Below, one piece after another: positions 26,889 to 38,751 of a DNA stretch of 64,000 bases. The DNA is taken from the NCBI RefSeq assembly GCF_000495475.1, contig NZ_ASGZ01000002.1:186001-250000 (forward strand), read 5' to 3'. Below the pieces are notes generated by a model. It was not told where the DNA came from. It did no database searches and was given only the letters and a program-made list of their open reading frames with translations. The stretch's first letter is position 1, and every line of letters begins with the position of its first letter. The position numbers were made by a program, and so were the translations under genes. Origin of the DNA: Candidatus Halobonum tyrrellensis G22 (lineage in GTDB: Archaea > Halobacteriota > Halobacteria > Halobacteriales > Haloferacaceae).

Positions 26889-27701
26889 ATGTCCGACCGT
26901 CGTCTCCGTCGTATCGGCGCGGTGCTCGCGGGCGTCGGCGGTGCACTCGGCGCCCTCCGGCTTCGTGACCGGCGGGACGTCCGCGGCCGTCGACGCTCCC
27001 TGGAGGCGGAACGCTCCGCGGGTGCGACGTTCGACCCGGAGTCGGTGGCCGACCTCCCGCCGGCGGCGCGGCGGTACCTCCGTCACGCCGTCGAACCCGG
27101 GGCGGCGGTGGCCCGCCGCGTCGCGGTGACGATGGACGGGCGGTTCAGACTCGGGTCCCGCTGGCGGCCGTTCGAGGCGACGGAGGTGCTCGCGGCCCGG
27201 CGGGGGTTCGTCTGGCAGCCCACGGTCCGCCTCGGTCCGGGGCTGTGGGTGTCGGGCGCCGACTTCTACGTCGACGGCACCGGCGGACAGCGGTTCTCCC
27301 TCGACGGCCTCCTGCCGGTGGTCCGCGCTCGCGGCCCGGCCGTCGACCGGTCGTCCGCCGGGCGGTTCCTCGCCGAGTCGGTCTGGCTCCCGACGAGTCT
27401 GCTGCCGGAAGCGGGCGCCGACTGGGAGTCGGTCTCCGAGCGACGGGCGCGCGTCCGACTCCCGTGGGCCGACGAGCCGCTGACGCTGACCGTCGGCGAC
27501 GACGGCGCGCTCCGGTCGGTCGAGACCAGACGCGTCGACGGCGACACCGGCGAACCGCGGCCGTTCGGCGCGTTCGTCGAGTCCGAACGGACCGTCGACG
27601 GGCTGACCGTCCCCTGGCGGCTCGAAGTCGGGTGGGACGTCGGGACGAACGCGTACGACCCCTTCTTCCGGGCGGAACTCCGAGACGCTACGTTCGGTTG
27701 A
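26889..27701 (+). CDS. DUF6544-like uncharacterised protein
   Basis: The 270-residue protein starts at ATG 26889 with a short hydrophobic N-terminus (RIGAVLAGVGGALGALRL), which could be a membrane anchor. The body is beta-rich: LPPAARRYLRHAVEPG near residue 57, then repeated strands such as WVSGADFYVDGTGGQRFSLDG and RFLAESVWLPTSLLPE. This pattern matches a group annotated as DUF6544/DUF6920 (from memory), with lipocalin-like features. No function can be given. Confidence 0.68.
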   Translation: MSDRRLRRIGAVLAGVGGALGALRLRDRRDVRGRRRSLEAERSAGATFDPESVADLPPAARRYLRHAVEPGAAVARRVAVTMDGRFRLGSRWRPFEATEVLAARRGFVWQPTVRLGPGLWVSGADFYVDGTGGQRFSLDGLLPVVRARGPAVDRSSAGRFLAESVWLPTSLLPEAGADWESVSERRARVRLPWADEPLTLTVGDDGALRSVETRRVDGDTGEPRPFGAFVESERTVDGLTVPWRLEVGWDVGTNAYDPFFRAELRDATFG

Positions 27702-27871
27702 CATCGAGCGCTCCCGACCGGTCCCGCCGGTCGCGGGCTTCGACTCCGACCTCCGAGAAACGCCGTTCGGTCGACATCGAGCGCGCCCCGACCGCTCGCG
27801 GGCATCACCGTCCGCCCGGGAGCGACGGTCCGGGCCCGGCGGGGCTCGCTACCCCGCCTCGGCGGTCGCGA

Positions 27872-30079
<2,208 letters not shown>

Positions 30080-30133
30080 CTAATTCGGTAGTAATACTTC
30101 GCTGTGAGCCAAGGAGTCTATCGTATTTATGAA

Positions 30134-30149
30134 CCTTTGGCGCCGAAGG
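30134..30149. repeat. Near-perfect 16-base palindrome between katG and the aldo/keto reductase gene
   Basis: CCTTTGGCGCCGAAGG pairs with itself except at one base pair. It lies in the divergent intergenic region, about 90 bases from katG and 190 bases from the reductase gene. Confidence 0.5.
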
Positions 30150-30341
30150 CGCGTCCGCGACCGACGGGTCGCGGCCGGACCACCTCGACGGTTGTCGCCC
30201 GCCTCCGACGGCGGGGGGAGCGAGCCGGCCGCCGCGTGGACCGGCCGGGTGGCGCCGCCGTCACCCGCCGGGTCGAGACCGTCACCGCTCGCGTACGGAC
30301 CGCAACTCAACGCTTATTGACTCCCGCCCGCCTCCATCCGT

Positions 30342-31349
30342 GTGGACTACCGACGACTCGGTTCGACCGGTGTGCAGGTGTCGCCCGTCTGCTTCGGCAC
30401 GTGGCGCTTCGGACAGGAGTCCGACGGCGTCGTCGAGACCGACCGCGAGCAGGCGCACGAGCTACTCGACGCGTTCGCCGACGCGGGCGGTAACTTCATC
30501 GACACCGCCAACGGCTACGGCGGCGGCAAGAGCGAGGCGTGGATCGGCGACTGGCTCGCGGACCGCGACCGCGAGGAGTACGTCGTCGCCTCGAAGTGCT
30601 TCTGGTCGACCGTCTCGCGCTTCCAGGAGAACCTCTCGAAGAAGAACGTCCGCGCCGAAGTCGAGGGGTCGCTCGACCGCCTCGGCACCGACTACCTCGA
30701 CGTGCTCTACCTCCACCGGTGGGACGACGACACCCCGATCGAACAGACGCTGCGCGCGGTCGACGACCTCGTGAGCGAGGGGAAGGTCCACCACGTCGGG
30801 CTGTCGACCGCCGACGCCTGGAAGCTCACGAAGGGGATCTGGAAGGCCGACGTGAACAACTACGAGGCGTTCAGCGTCACCCAACCGCTCTTTCACGCCG
30901 CCTACTACGAGGACGTGTCCGAGTACCTCGACGTCTGTGCCGACCAGGACCTGGCGGTCTGTCCGTACTCGCCGCTCGCGGGGGGCTTTCTCACCGGCAA
31001 GTACGAACGCGTCGGCGACGGCACCTACGACCTCGACGCGCCCGAGGGCACGCGCGCGACGCTCGACGACCGGTTCGAGCGCTTCTACGTCTCCGAGCGG
31101 GGCTGGCACGTGCTCGACGAGATCCGCGCCGTCGCCGAGGAGATAGACGCCACGCCCGCCCAAGTCGCGCTCCGGTGGCTGATCGACCAGTCGGAGTTCA
31201 CGTGCGTCCCCATCGTGGGCGCGCGGACGACCGAGCAGTTGGACGAGAACATGGGCGCGGTCGACGTCGACCTCTCCGACGACCAGTTCGACCGGATCGT
31301 CGACGCGCGGTACGACGAGAACGGGGAACTGTACCGAACCGGTCACTGA
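30342..31349 (+). CDS. Aldo/keto reductase
   Basis: This 335-residue NAD(P)H-dependent oxidoreductase has the (beta/alpha)8 aldo/keto reductase fold. The catalytic tetrad is visible: Asp and Tyr in FIDTANGYGGGKSE (about residues 48-60), Lys in VVASKCF (about 82), and His in YLHRWDD (about 125). SPLAGGFLTGKY near 210 and VPIVGARTTEQLDENM near 290 are the cofactor-binding parts. It starts with GTG about 25 bases below a CGCTTATTGA TATA-like box. The substrate is unknown. Confidence 0.92.
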   Translation: MDYRRLGSTGVQVSPVCFGTWRFGQESDGVVETDREQAHELLDAFADAGGNFIDTANGYGGGKSEAWIGDWLADRDREEYVVASKCFWSTVSRFQENLSKKNVRAEVEGSLDRLGTDYLDVLYLHRWDDDTPIEQTLRAVDDLVSEGKVHHVGLSTADAWKLTKGIWKADVNNYEAFSVTQPLFHAAYYEDVSEYLDVCADQDLAVCPYSPLAGGFLTGKYERVGDGTYDLDAPEGTRATLDDRFERFYVSERGWHVLDEIRAVAEEIDATPAQVALRWLIDQSEFTCVPIVGARTTEQLDENMGAVDVDLSDDQFDRIVDARYDENGELYRTGH

Positions 31350-31435
31350 CGGGACGGCGCGGGACCGCGGGACCGCACGGGCGAGCGGCGGACCGGGCCT
31401 CCCGCCGGCCCGCCCCGCGGGCCGCTACGTCCCTC

Positions 31436-33358
31436 TCACTCGCTCGCCGGCCCGCCGTCGGTCGCGACGGCCGACCCCTGCCCCTCCGGTGACGGGTGTC
31501 GCTCGGAGGGAGTCGCGTCGTCACCCGTCTCGAACTGGCTCGCGAGCCGTTCGAGTTCCCCCGCGCGGTCGGAGAGCCGTTCGACCTCCCGGCTCACCTG
31601 GTTGAGCGAGGCGGACTGCTCTTCGGCGGCGGCGGAGACGGTCTGCGCCTCCGAGGCGGTCTCCTCGCTCACCGTCGCCACCTCGTCGGCCATCGCCACC
31701 ACCTCCTCGGCGCTCTCGGCCTGGTCGTCGGCGGCCGTCGAGATGGACTGGACCCCTTCGTTCGCCTCGTTGACCGCCTCGACCACGTCGCCGAACGTCC
31801 CCAGCCCGGTCTCGATGGTCTCCGCGCCGGTCTCGACGCGCGCCGTGGTCTCCTCGATGGTCTCGACCGCGTCGTCCGTCGACGCTTGAACCTCCTCGAC
31901 GAGACCCGCGACCTGCGCGGTCGCCTCGCGCGTCCGCGTGGCGAGCGCCTTCACCTCCTCGGCGACGACCGCGAACCCCTCGCCCTCGGCGCCCGCGCGG
32001 GCCGCCTCGATCGTGGCGTTCAACGCGAGCGTGTTGGTCTGTTCGGCTATCTCGTCGATCACCTCGACGATCTCGCCGATCTCGCCGACCTCGTCGTCGA
32101 GGCTCTCGACCACCCGGGCGGCCTCGGCGGTCGTCGCCTCGATCGTCTCCATCTCCTCGATCGCCTCGTCCGCGATGGCCGCTCCGCGTTCGCCCCGGGT
32201 CGACGCCTCGGCCGAGCGGGCTGCCACCTCGTCGGCCGTGCTCGCCACCTCCTCGATCGCCGCCGACAGCTGCGACATCTCGCCGGTGAGTTCGTCGATG
32301 TGGACGACCTGCTCGTCGGTGCCCGCGGATATCTCCTCGACCGACGCCGCGACCTCGCCGGCGGCGCGTTCGGTCTCGGCGACGCCGTCGCCCGTCTCGT
32401 CGCTCGCGCGCGAGACGTCGCGTGCGACCGCGTCGACCCGGCCGATGGCGGATTCGAGTTCGTCCATCATCCCGTTGAACGCCCCGCCGATCTGCGTCAT
32501 CGCCTCGCTCCGGCTCTCGGGGTCGAGCCGGACCGTCAGTTCGCCGTCGGCCGCCCGCCCCATCGCGCTGCTGTAGTCGTCGGCCTTGCGTTCGAGGTGG
32601 TCGTTGAGCCGTTCGACCTCTTCGCGGCGTGCGTCGGCCTCCGCGACCGCTTCCTCGACGTCGCTGATCTCCTCTTTCGTGGCGGCGACCTGGTCGAGTC
32701 GCGCCCGCGACTGCTCGCGCGACTTCTCGATCGACGTCCAGTTGGTCATCAACGCGGCACACAACACGATCACGAACGCCGCGTGGATCCCCGACCACAC
32801 CATCGGGTTCTCGATCGCCGCCGGGTGGTTGTACACCCGAGTCGCGTCGATCAGTCCGAAGACGATGTGTCCGCCGGCGACGTACGCCAACCCGAGCGCG
32901 AACGGCACCCAGTCTTCGTACACCGCGATCACGGCCATCACGACGAAGAAGTGGAAGTGCGCCTCGATGAACCCGCCAGAGAACTGGACGAGCAGCGTCG
33001 ACGTCGTCATCAGCCCGACCGACGCGAGCGCGGTCCGGACGCGCCGGCCGAACCGCGGCCACGCCGCCCCGGCCGCCAGCGCCGCGACGATCCCGAGTTG
33101 GCCGACGACCGTGACCGTCGGTATCGCCGGGATCGTCGCCCCCGTCACCAGCGACTCCGTCCCCTCGTACAGGCCCAACGCGAGGAGGAGCGGGATGTGC
33201 GCCACCAGCGAGATCAGCACGCGGCGGTGGCGCCCCGCCCACGTCTCGTCGGGGATCGTGTCGCCGCTCGGGACGTACCGGACGGCCTCCCTGAGCCGGT
33301 CGGACAACCTCCCGGTCGGCGTCCCGGCCGCCGGGAGTCCTCCGTCTGTCTGGGTCAT
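31436..33358 (-). CDS. Methyl-accepting chemotaxis/transducer protein (Htr-like)
   Basis: This is a membrane-bound chemoreceptor of about 640 residues. The N-terminal third holds about six membrane helices (roughly residues 50-215), including [20 protein letters not shown], a histidine-rich segment found in several bacterial and archaeal membrane sensors. A HAMP-like linker and a long coiled-coil signalling domain follow; the kinase-contact hairpin reads [18 protein letters not shown] near residue 440. The usual Glu/Gln methylation regions flank the tip. ATG 33358 is used; an in-frame start 12 bases upstream is possible. No cheA or cheY is nearby. The signal sensed is unknown. Confidence 0.9.
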   Translation of the reverse strand: MTQTDGGLPAAGTPTGRLSDRLREAVRYVPSGDTIPDETWAGRHRRVLISLVAHIPLLLALGLYEGTESLVTGATIPAIPTVTVVGQLGIVAALAAGAAWPRFGRRVRTALASVGLMTTSTLLVQFSGGFIEAHFHFFVVMAVIAVYEDWVPFALGLAYVAGGHIVFGLIDATRVYNHPAAIENPMVWSGIHAAFVIVLCAALMTNWTSIEKSREQSRARLDQVAATKEEISDVEEAVAEADARREEVERLNDHLERKADDYSSAMGRAADGELTVRLDPESRSEAMTQIGGAFNGMMDELESAIGRVDAVARDVSRASDETGDGVAETERAAGEVAASVEEISAGTDEQVVHIDELTGEMSQLSAAIEEVASTADEVAARSAEASTRGERGAAIADEAIEEMETIEATTAEAARVVESLDDEVGEIGEIVEVIDEIAEQTNTLALNATIEAARAGAEGEGFAVVAEEVKALATRTREATAQVAGLVEEVQASTDDAVETIEETTARVETGAETIETGLGTFGDVVEAVNEANEGVQSISTAADDQAESAEEVVAMADEVATVSEETASEAQTVSAAAEEQSASLNQVSREVERLSDRAGELERLASQFETGDDATPSERHPSPEGQGSAVATDGGPASE

Positions 33359-33370
33359 ACCCGTCGACAA

Positions 33371-33723
33371 CCCCTACCAACGTATAGCATAAACGTTCAA
33401 AAAATCAAAGGGGATATTCGAACGGTCGTCGCCCGGCGACGGTCGCCGCGAGGCGACCGTCCCGGCCCGTCGGACCGCACGAGCTACCGTTTCCGCCGGC
33501 GATACCGCGGCTGTCGTTGCCGCGTCCCTACCACCACGCCCACACGCGCCCGCCGCCGCCGAGCGGCGTCGAACCGGCCGCCACGGCGGGTTCCGCACGA
33601 CCCGGCCGGCCGCGGCTCCGACTACCGGATGGGTACCTCGTAACGTCTAGATAGGCCCCTGTAGACTCTCAGGCGTGGGATTTCGGCGCGAACGGTTATT
33701 ACCCACGTCGAAAAGCAGCAGTC
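33371..33723. other. Divergent spacer of transducer and small HTH genes
   Basis: The AT-rich stretch at 33375-33415 (GTATAGCATAAACG and following A-run) should hold the transducer promoter. CGGTTATTACCC near 33693 is a TATA-like box for the small HTH gene. No gene was seen in the GC-rich middle. Confidence 0.45.
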
Positions 33724-34017
33724 GTGCTCGACAACCACTGGAACGCGGACGAGGAGTTCGAAGCGGGGACCGCGGGGGACCAACACTCGGTCGGCGCGTC
33801 GCTGTCGGTCGGCGACGCGGTCCTGGAGGAACTCTCGGGGTTCGGCGTGTTCACCGAACGCGAGATAGCGTCCCGCCTCCACCTCGACGAGGCGACGGTG
33901 CTCGACCGCCTGCGCGACCTGCGGAGCAAGGGGCTCGTGGAGGGAACGGCGGGCGCGTGGACCCGTGACTTCGAACACGGCGAACTCCCGCGGCCCGACG
34001 ACGAGTACATCTTCTGA
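33724..34017 (+). CDS. Small winged-helix DNA-binding protein
   Basis: This 97-residue protein starts with GTG 30 bases below a GGTTATTACC TATA-like element. It has one winged helix (ELSGFGVFTEREIASRLHLD then EATVLDRLRDLRSKGLVEG), flanked by acidic tails. It is single-gene in organisation, next to a chemotaxis transducer and a hydrolase. Target genes are unknown. Confidence 0.75.
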   Translation: MLDNHWNADEEFEAGTAGDQHSVGASLSVGDAVLEELSGFGVFTEREIASRLHLDEATVLDRLRDLRSKGLVEGTAGAWTRDFEHGELPRPDDEYIF

Positions 34018-34237
34018 GCGGCCCGCGGAAGTCGCCGACTGGTGGGAGACGAACGGGAGCGAGCCGAGCGCTCCGAACACGTGAACCCCCGAGAACGAGA
34101 CGCCCCCGGCCGGGGCGACCTGCCTTCGTATCTATCCGTTGTGACCAGAACTACTTAAACGACGCCGAGCACGTCGGCCGCACCCGGTCGCGCGGAACTC
34201 GACGGTACGAGCGGCGACGGGGCTGGTTCGGGGCGTG

Positions 34238-35173
34238 TCAGCCCCCGTCGAGCGAGTCCGCGAGGTCGTCCGCGACGTCCGCGACGGCCTCGCGCGCTCG
34301 GTCGACGTTTCGGAGCGTCGCGAACCCGTGGACCAGGGCCTCGTAGTTCTCGTAGCGGGTGTCGACGCCGTCGCGGACGAGTCGCTCGGCGTACGCCCGA
34401 CCGCCGTCCCGGAGCGGATCGAACCCGGCTGTGACGACCGTCGCGGGGGCGACCCCCGAGAGGTCGCAGGCGTTCGCGGGGTCGGCGTACGGGTTGCGCC
34501 TGTGGATGTCGTTCCGGTAGTAGGCGTCGTCGAAGAAGTCGAGGTCCGCCTCGTCGAGGACGATACCCGCGTGTTCGCGGACGGACGGCTGGTCGCGGTC
34601 GACGCCGACGGCTGGGTACAACAGCGCCTGGTGGGCGAGTTCGGGACCGCCGCGTTCGGCGGCCATCAGCGCGACTACCGCGGCGAGCGTCCCGCCCGCG
34701 GAGTCGCCGGCGACCGCGAGTCGCCCCGTCCCCCCGAGGGCGTCGGGGTTCGCGGCCGCCCACTCGACGGCCGCGTACGCGTCCTCGACCGCGGCCGGGA
34801 AGGGGTGTTCGGGCGCGAGGCGGTACTCGACCGAGAGGACGCCGCAGCCGCTCTCCCGCGTCAGGTGTCGGCAGAGCCGGTCGTGCGTCTCGACGCTCCC
34901 CAAGACGAACCCACCCCCGTGGAAGAACACGACCGTGGGCACCGGGCGGTCGGCGTCCGGCAGGTAGAGGCGCGCGTCGAGGTCGCCCGCGGGACCGGGT
35001 ATCGCCCGGTCGACGGTCGCGCCGACGCTCGGCGGGTTCCGGTTCCGGAGCCACATCATCGGCCGAGTCAGCGAGCGGAGGAGCCTCACCCCGCGGCGAC
35101 TGTGCGGGAGCGGGACGCGGTCCTGGCGGTCGACCGCCGCCCGCGCCTGCGGGTCGATCTGGTCGGCGTGCAC
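34238..35173 (-). CDS. Alpha/beta hydrolase of the hormone-sensitive lipase family
   Basis: This 311-residue carboxylesterase-like enzyme has the oxyanion-hole motif FFHGGGFVLGS near residue 83, the nucleophile elbow VAGDSAGGTLAA near 153, an acid in GFDPLRDGG near 250, and the catalytic histidine in EALVHGFATL near 280. These define family IV (HSL-like) esterases. No signal peptide is visible, so it is cytoplasmic. The physiological ester is not known. Confidence 0.9.
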   Translation of the reverse strand: MHADQIDPQARAAVDRQDRVPLPHSRRGVRLLRSLTRPMMWLRNRNPPSVGATVDRAIPGPAGDLDARLYLPDADRPVPTVVFFHGGGFVLGSVETHDRLCRHLTRESGCGVLSVEYRLAPEHPFPAAVEDAYAAVEWAAANPDALGGTGRLAVAGDSAGGTLAAVVALMAAERGGPELAHQALLYPAVGVDRDQPSVREHAGIVLDEADLDFFDDAYYRNDIHRRNPYADPANACDLSGVAPATVVTAGFDPLRDGGRAYAERLVRDGVDTRYENYEALVHGFATLRNVDRAREAVADVADDLADSLDGG

Positions 35174-35370
35174 GCTGACCGGTTGGTCGAGCGATATGGA
35201 TAGCTCTTGTGTCCCGGGGGAGCGACCGTCGGCGGCCGGCGACGCGCGGGACCGGCACCGGCGCGAGCAGTCCCGGACGCCGACGACCGCGAACGTGGAC
35301 CGCTCGGACGCGACGAGCAGCGTCGCCAGCGAGGCGGCGAGCGGCCCGCGACGCGCTCACACGTCCGGTG

Positions 35371-35952
35371 TCACACCAGCAGTTGGACGTCGGCGTCGGC
35401 CATGTCCTGGATCGCGGTCGCGGCGCCGACGCCGGTGGTGACGCCGTCGTAGAAGTCGCTCTCGTCGTAGCCGAGCAGGTCGATCGTCATCTGACACGCC
35501 TGGAACTCCACGCCCATGTCGAGCGCCGTCCCGATCAACTCCTCGACCGTCGCGGTGTCGTTGTCCGCGATCTTCCGCTCCATCATCCGGGTCGTCACGC
35601 GGTCCATCCCCGGGAGCGCGCCGACCGCGTTCGGCACCGGCAGGTTCGGGTTGCCGACCGAACTCAGTTTGAGCTCCTTCGAGCGCTCCTCGTGGAGGAT
35701 GTCGAGCCCCCAGAACGTGTGGAAGACGGTCACCTCGTACCCGAACGCCGCCGCGGTGCTCGCGAGGATCAACGGCGGGTACGCCATGTCGAGGGTGCCC
35801 TTGGTCGCGATGAGCGACATCTTCGGCTGGCCGTCGTCCGCGCCCTGCAGTTCGGCGAGTTCCGACTCCAGTTCGTCGATCCGCGATTCCAACGCGGCGA
35901 CGTCGGTCTCGGAGGCGGTGTCGGTCGTCGATGTGGATGAGTCCGTGCTCAT
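35371..35952 (-). CDS. DsrE2-type sulfur-trafficking protein
   Basis: The 193-residue protein has an acidic, coiled-coil N-terminal tail (residues 1-40) and a DsrE/F/DsrE2 (peroxiredoxin-like) domain. MSLIATKGTLDMAYPPLILA starts the domain, and the active-site cysteine lies in GVEFQACQMTIDLLG near residue 152, the position that carries persulfide sulfur in DsrE2. It follows tusA by 28 bases in the same operon. TusA plus DsrE2 is a known pair for moving sulfane sulfur in sulfur-oxidising and thiosulfate-using microbes. Confidence 0.9.
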   Translation of the reverse strand: MSTDSSTSTTDTASETDVAALESRIDELESELAELQGADDGQPKMSLIATKGTLDMAYPPLILASTAAAFGYEVTVFHTFWGLDILHEERSKELKLSSVGNPNLPVPNAVGALPGMDRVTTRMMERKIADNDTATVEELIGTALDMGVEFQACQMTIDLLGYDESDFYDGVTTGVGAATAIQDMADADVQLLV

Positions 35953-35980
35953 GAGTCGTGTGGTAGTAACGGGGTCCGCT

Positions 35981-36223
35981 TCACTCGGTCTTGCGTACGT
36001 AGTGGGCGTACACGTCGCCGCTCTCCTCCTGTCCGGCGAGTTCGACGCCCGGCGTGCTGTCGGCCCACCCCGCGATGTCGCTCACGCTCCCCGGGTCGGT
36101 CGCGAGGACTTCGAGGACGTCGTCCGCCGCCAACTCGTCGACCCGCTGTTTGGTCTTGACGACCGGCATCGGGCAGTTCTCCCCTTTCACGTCGAGCGTC
36201 TGTGTGCTCTCGTACTCGGTCAT
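35981..36223 (-). CDS. TusA-family sulfurtransferase
   Basis: The 80-residue TusA-like protein carries a persulfide on the cysteine of the signature ENCPMPVVKTKQRVDEL (residues about 16-32), as in the CPxP motif of the family. ATG 36223 is chosen since a CTTTTACC TATA-like stretch lies about 37 bases upstream. It is the first gene of the tusA-dsrE2 operon. It faces the rhodanese/metallo-beta-lactamase gene across a promoter region with paired CAATACTG motifs. Confidence 0.92.
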   Translation of the reverse strand: MTEYESTQTLDVKGENCPMPVVKTKQRVDELAADDVLEVLATDPGSVSDIAGWADSTPGVELAGQEESGDVYAHYVRKTE

Positions 36224-36253
36224 GGTATTGACTTCACTCCCCAATACTGGGGG
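36224..36253 (-). promoter_or_regulatory. Putative operator of tusA with CAATAC cores
   Basis: On the tusA strand CAATACC touches the ATG (36224-36230). The inverted repeat CCCCA-ATAC-TGGGG (36239-36252, 5-4-5) sits between the TATA-like box and the start. This position suits a repressor. Confidence 0.5.
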
Positions 36254-36357
36254 TGTCGGTAAAAGCGTGTCGTCGGTTGTTCGTCAGACGCACACATTCA
36301 AAATCCGATGATAGCACCAGTCAGCTCGTATCGGCGGTTGTGAGGGCTTCAGCCGAT

Positions 36358-36369
36358 CACAGTATTGTG
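36358..36369 (+). promoter_or_regulatory. Putative operator upstream of the rhodanese-MBL gene
   Basis: CACA-GTAT-TGTG contains CAGTATTG, the exact reverse complement of CAATACTG in the tusA promoter. It lies about 60 bases upstream of the ATG at 36429 and upstream of a CTTATTGG TATA-like box near 36395. It is followed by GCAAACAT, which also occurs at 39940-39947 beside another core. Confidence 0.5.
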
Positions 36370-36428
36370 CAAACATAGAATTTCCATGCAAAGTCTTATT
36401 GGGCGGCGGCGGGTACGTGGAGCTACCG

Positions 36429-37610
36429 ATGCCCGATCCGAACCGGACGAGCGGCGAGGGGGCGGTCGAAGCGGTCGCCCCGGCTGAGTTGAAAGAACGG
36501 ATCGACGCGGGCGAGTACGTGTTCGTCCTCGACGCGCGGTCCGAGAACGACTTCCAGGAGTGGCACCTCGACGGCGAGAACGTCGAAATCGTGAACTACC
36601 CCTACTTCCAGTTGCTCGAGGGGGTCCCCGACGACCTCCGTCCGGAACTCCCCGACGACGGGGAGATCACCGTCCTGTGTGCGAAGGGCGGGTCGAGCGA
36701 GATGGTCGCCGAGACCCTCAAAGAGGCGGGGTACGACGCGACCCACCTCGACCGCGGCATGAAGGGGTGGGCGGGCCTCTACGAGTACGCTGAACTCGAC
36801 GTGGACGCGGATGCGACGGTCGCACAGTACCGTCGACCCTCCAGCGGCTGTCTCGCGTACCTCGTCGCTTCGGCCGGCGAAGCGGCGGTGATCGACCCGC
36901 TGCGCGCGTTCACGAGCGAGTACAAGCAGGACGCGCGGACCCTCGGCGCGGACCTGACGTACGTGCTCGACACGCACGTCCACGCCGACCACGTCTCGGG
37001 CCTGCGAACGCTCGCGGCCGACACCGGTGCGACGGCGGTCCTCCCCGCTCACGCCGCCGACCGCGGCGTCGCGTACGACTCCGACTACGAGACGGTCGGT
37101 CACGGCGACTCGCTCACCGTCGGAGACGCCGAGATCGAGGTCCTCCACACGCCCGGACACACGACGGGGATGACGACCTACCGGGTCAGCGACGTCCTGT
37201 TCACGGGTGACGGGCTGTTCACCGACAGCGTCGCCCGCCCCGACCTCGAAGACCCCGACGCCGCACGGGACGCGGCGGGAACGCTGTACGACTCGCTCCA
37301 CGACTCGGTGCTGTCGAACCCCGACGACACCGTCGTCGCGCCCGCCCACTTCGGCGACGGCGCGACCCCCGCCGCGGACGGCACCTACACCGCGACGCTC
37401 GGCGACCTGAACGCGTCGATGGGCGCGCTGTCGATGGACCGCGACGAGTTCGTCGAGTTCGTCGCCGCCGACATGCCGCCCCGGCCGGCCAACTACGAGG
37501 CGATCATCGCGGCCAACCTCGGTCGCGAGTCGTTCGACGACGAGACGGCGTTCGAACTCGAACTCGGCCCGAACAACTGCGCGGCGAGCGAGGAGGCGCT
37601 CACCGACTGA
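36429..37610 (+). CDS. Rhodanese-metallo-beta-lactamase fusion (persulfide dioxygenase-like)
   Basis: This 393-residue fusion protein has an N-terminal rhodanese domain (about 12-120; catalytic Cys84 in VLCAKGGSSE) and a C-terminal metallo-beta-lactamase domain of the ETHE1/persulfide dioxygenase type (about 135-340; DTHVHADHVSG near residue 178, HTPGHTTGM near 240, FTGDGLF near 258). It ends with FELELGPNNCAAS, shared with the second fusion at 40.6 kb. Such enzymes oxidise glutathione-type or protein persulfide to sulfite and pass sulfur to thiols. The order is the reverse of bacterial CstB. It is the first gene of a run with two permeases. Confidence 0.9.
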   Translation: MPDPNRTSGEGAVEAVAPAELKERIDAGEYVFVLDARSENDFQEWHLDGENVEIVNYPYFQLLEGVPDDLRPELPDDGEITVLCAKGGSSEMVAETLKEAGYDATHLDRGMKGWAGLYEYAELDVDADATVAQYRRPSSGCLAYLVASAGEAAVIDPLRAFTSEYKQDARTLGADLTYVLDTHVHADHVSGLRTLAADTGATAVLPAHAADRGVAYDSDYETVGHGDSLTVGDAEIEVLHTPGHTTGMTTYRVSDVLFTGDGLFTDSVARPDLEDPDAARDAAGTLYDSLHDSVLSNPDDTVVAPAHFGDGATPAADGTYTATLGDLNASMGALSMDRDEFVEFVAADMPPRPANYEAIIAANLGRESFDDETAFELELGPNNCAASEEALTD

Positions 37611-37611
37611 G

Positions 37612-38127
37612 ATGACCGAACCGAGTACGCTGATCCAACTGGCGGCGCTCGGCGACCTCTTCCCGCGAGGGGTCCTGCCGTACCTCGTCGGCGGTCTGCT
37701 CGTCGGCGCGGGCGCGGCGGTCATCTACCTCGCGACGGGGATCATCGCCGGCGCGAGCACGTTCCTCGAATCGACGCTGTCGTACGTCTCGGACGTGCCG
37801 CGGTTCAACCGTCTCAAGTACGTCAGCTCCCGGGGGTGGCGCGTCGTGTTCACGGTCGGTATCGTGAGCGGCGCGGCGCTGTACGCGTTCGTGTTGAACC
37901 CGAGTAGCTGGTCGGTCGCCGCGCCGACCGACGTCCAGTGGTGGCGGCTGCTCGGCGGGGGGTTCCTCGTCGGCGTCGGCACCAGACTCGGGAAGGGCTG
38001 TACCTCGGGCCACGGCGTCTGCGGGATGGGGTCGCTGTCGAACACCTCGTTCGTCAACGTCGCGACGTTCCTCGCGGTCGCCGTCGGAACGGCGCAACTC
38101 GTCGCCGCAGTGGGGGTGGCGCCGTGA
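37612..38127 (+). CDS. YeeE/YedE family thiosulfate permease, first subunit
   Basis: This 171-residue membrane protein has four to five helices. The motif GTRLGKGCTSGHGVCGMGSL (about residue 121-140) holds the cysteines that define the YeeE/YedE (PmpA/B) sulfur-compound transporters, where they line the pore for thiosulfate. It starts one base after the stop of the rhodanese fusion and overlaps the next permease gene (GTGA). Two half-size subunits, as here, are typical, versus one full-length YeeE in Escherichia coli. Confidence 0.92.
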   Translation: MTEPSTLIQLAALGDLFPRGVLPYLVGGLLVGAGAAVIYLATGIIAGASTFLESTLSYVSDVPRFNRLKYVSSRGWRVVFTVGIVSGAALYAFVLNPSSWSVAAPTDVQWWRLLGGGFLVGVGTRLGKGCTSGHGVCGMGSLSNTSFVNVATFLAVAVGTAQLVAAVGVAP

Positions 38128-38660
38128 GTCGCGAGGCCGACCGGCGGGAGACCCCGGAGGGGACGACCGGGGAGGGACGACCCGCGAGCGGTACGGCGAC
38201 CGAGCGGAGTCCGTGGTTCCTCCCGCTCATCTACGTCGGGGGGTCGATCTTCGGGCTCGGGTTGGCGGTCAGCGGGATGGCTCGCCCCGAGATCGTGCTC
38301 GACTTCCTGCAGTTCGAGGACTTCGGGCTCCTGTTCGTGATGGGCGGGGCGGCCGTCGTCACCGGGATCGTGTTCACGGTCGCCACCCGGTACCTCGACC
38401 GCGCGCCGCTGACGGGCGACGCGTACACCCGCCGGCTGAAGTCGTTCGACCGGAACGTCGTGGTCGGCGGCGCGATATTCGGCGTCGGCTGGGGGCTGTC
38501 GGGGATCTGTCCGGGGGCGGCGTACGCGAGCGTCGGCATCGGGAACTACCCGGTACTGCTGGCGATCGCCGGGATGTTCCTCGGGGCGTACGCGCACGGC
38601 TACTGGCGGTCACGCCACACGAACGAGACGGAGCAGACGGCCGAGGCCGTCTCCGAGTGA
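38124..38660 (+). CDS. YeeE/YedE-type permease, second subunit (DUF6691-like)
   Basis: The 178-residue partner permease begins with GTG overlapping the stop of the first subunit. An acidic-to-charged N-terminal tail of about 30 residues precedes four helices. The cysteine-containing motif GVGWGLSGICPGAAYASV (about residue 122) corresponds to the second half of the YeeE pore, and FGLGLAVSGMARPEIVLDF is the first half-repeat. Together with the upstream half it should form one thiosulfate-type channel. The DUF6691 name is from memory. Confidence 0.88.
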   Translation: MSREADRRETPEGTTGEGRPASGTATERSPWFLPLIYVGGSIFGLGLAVSGMARPEIVLDFLQFEDFGLLFVMGGAAVVTGIVFTVATRYLDRAPLTGDAYTRRLKSFDRNVVVGGAIFGVGWGLSGICPGAAYASVGIGNYPVLLAIAGMFLGAYAHGYWRSRHTNETEQTAEAVSE

Positions 38661-38751
38661 CGGCCGTGGTTCGAGACGAGAGCGGATCGTCGTGGTGCCG
38701 GCGGAATTGGGGAGTGATGGAGATGAGAGACAGTACGGGGAGCGCGGGGTA

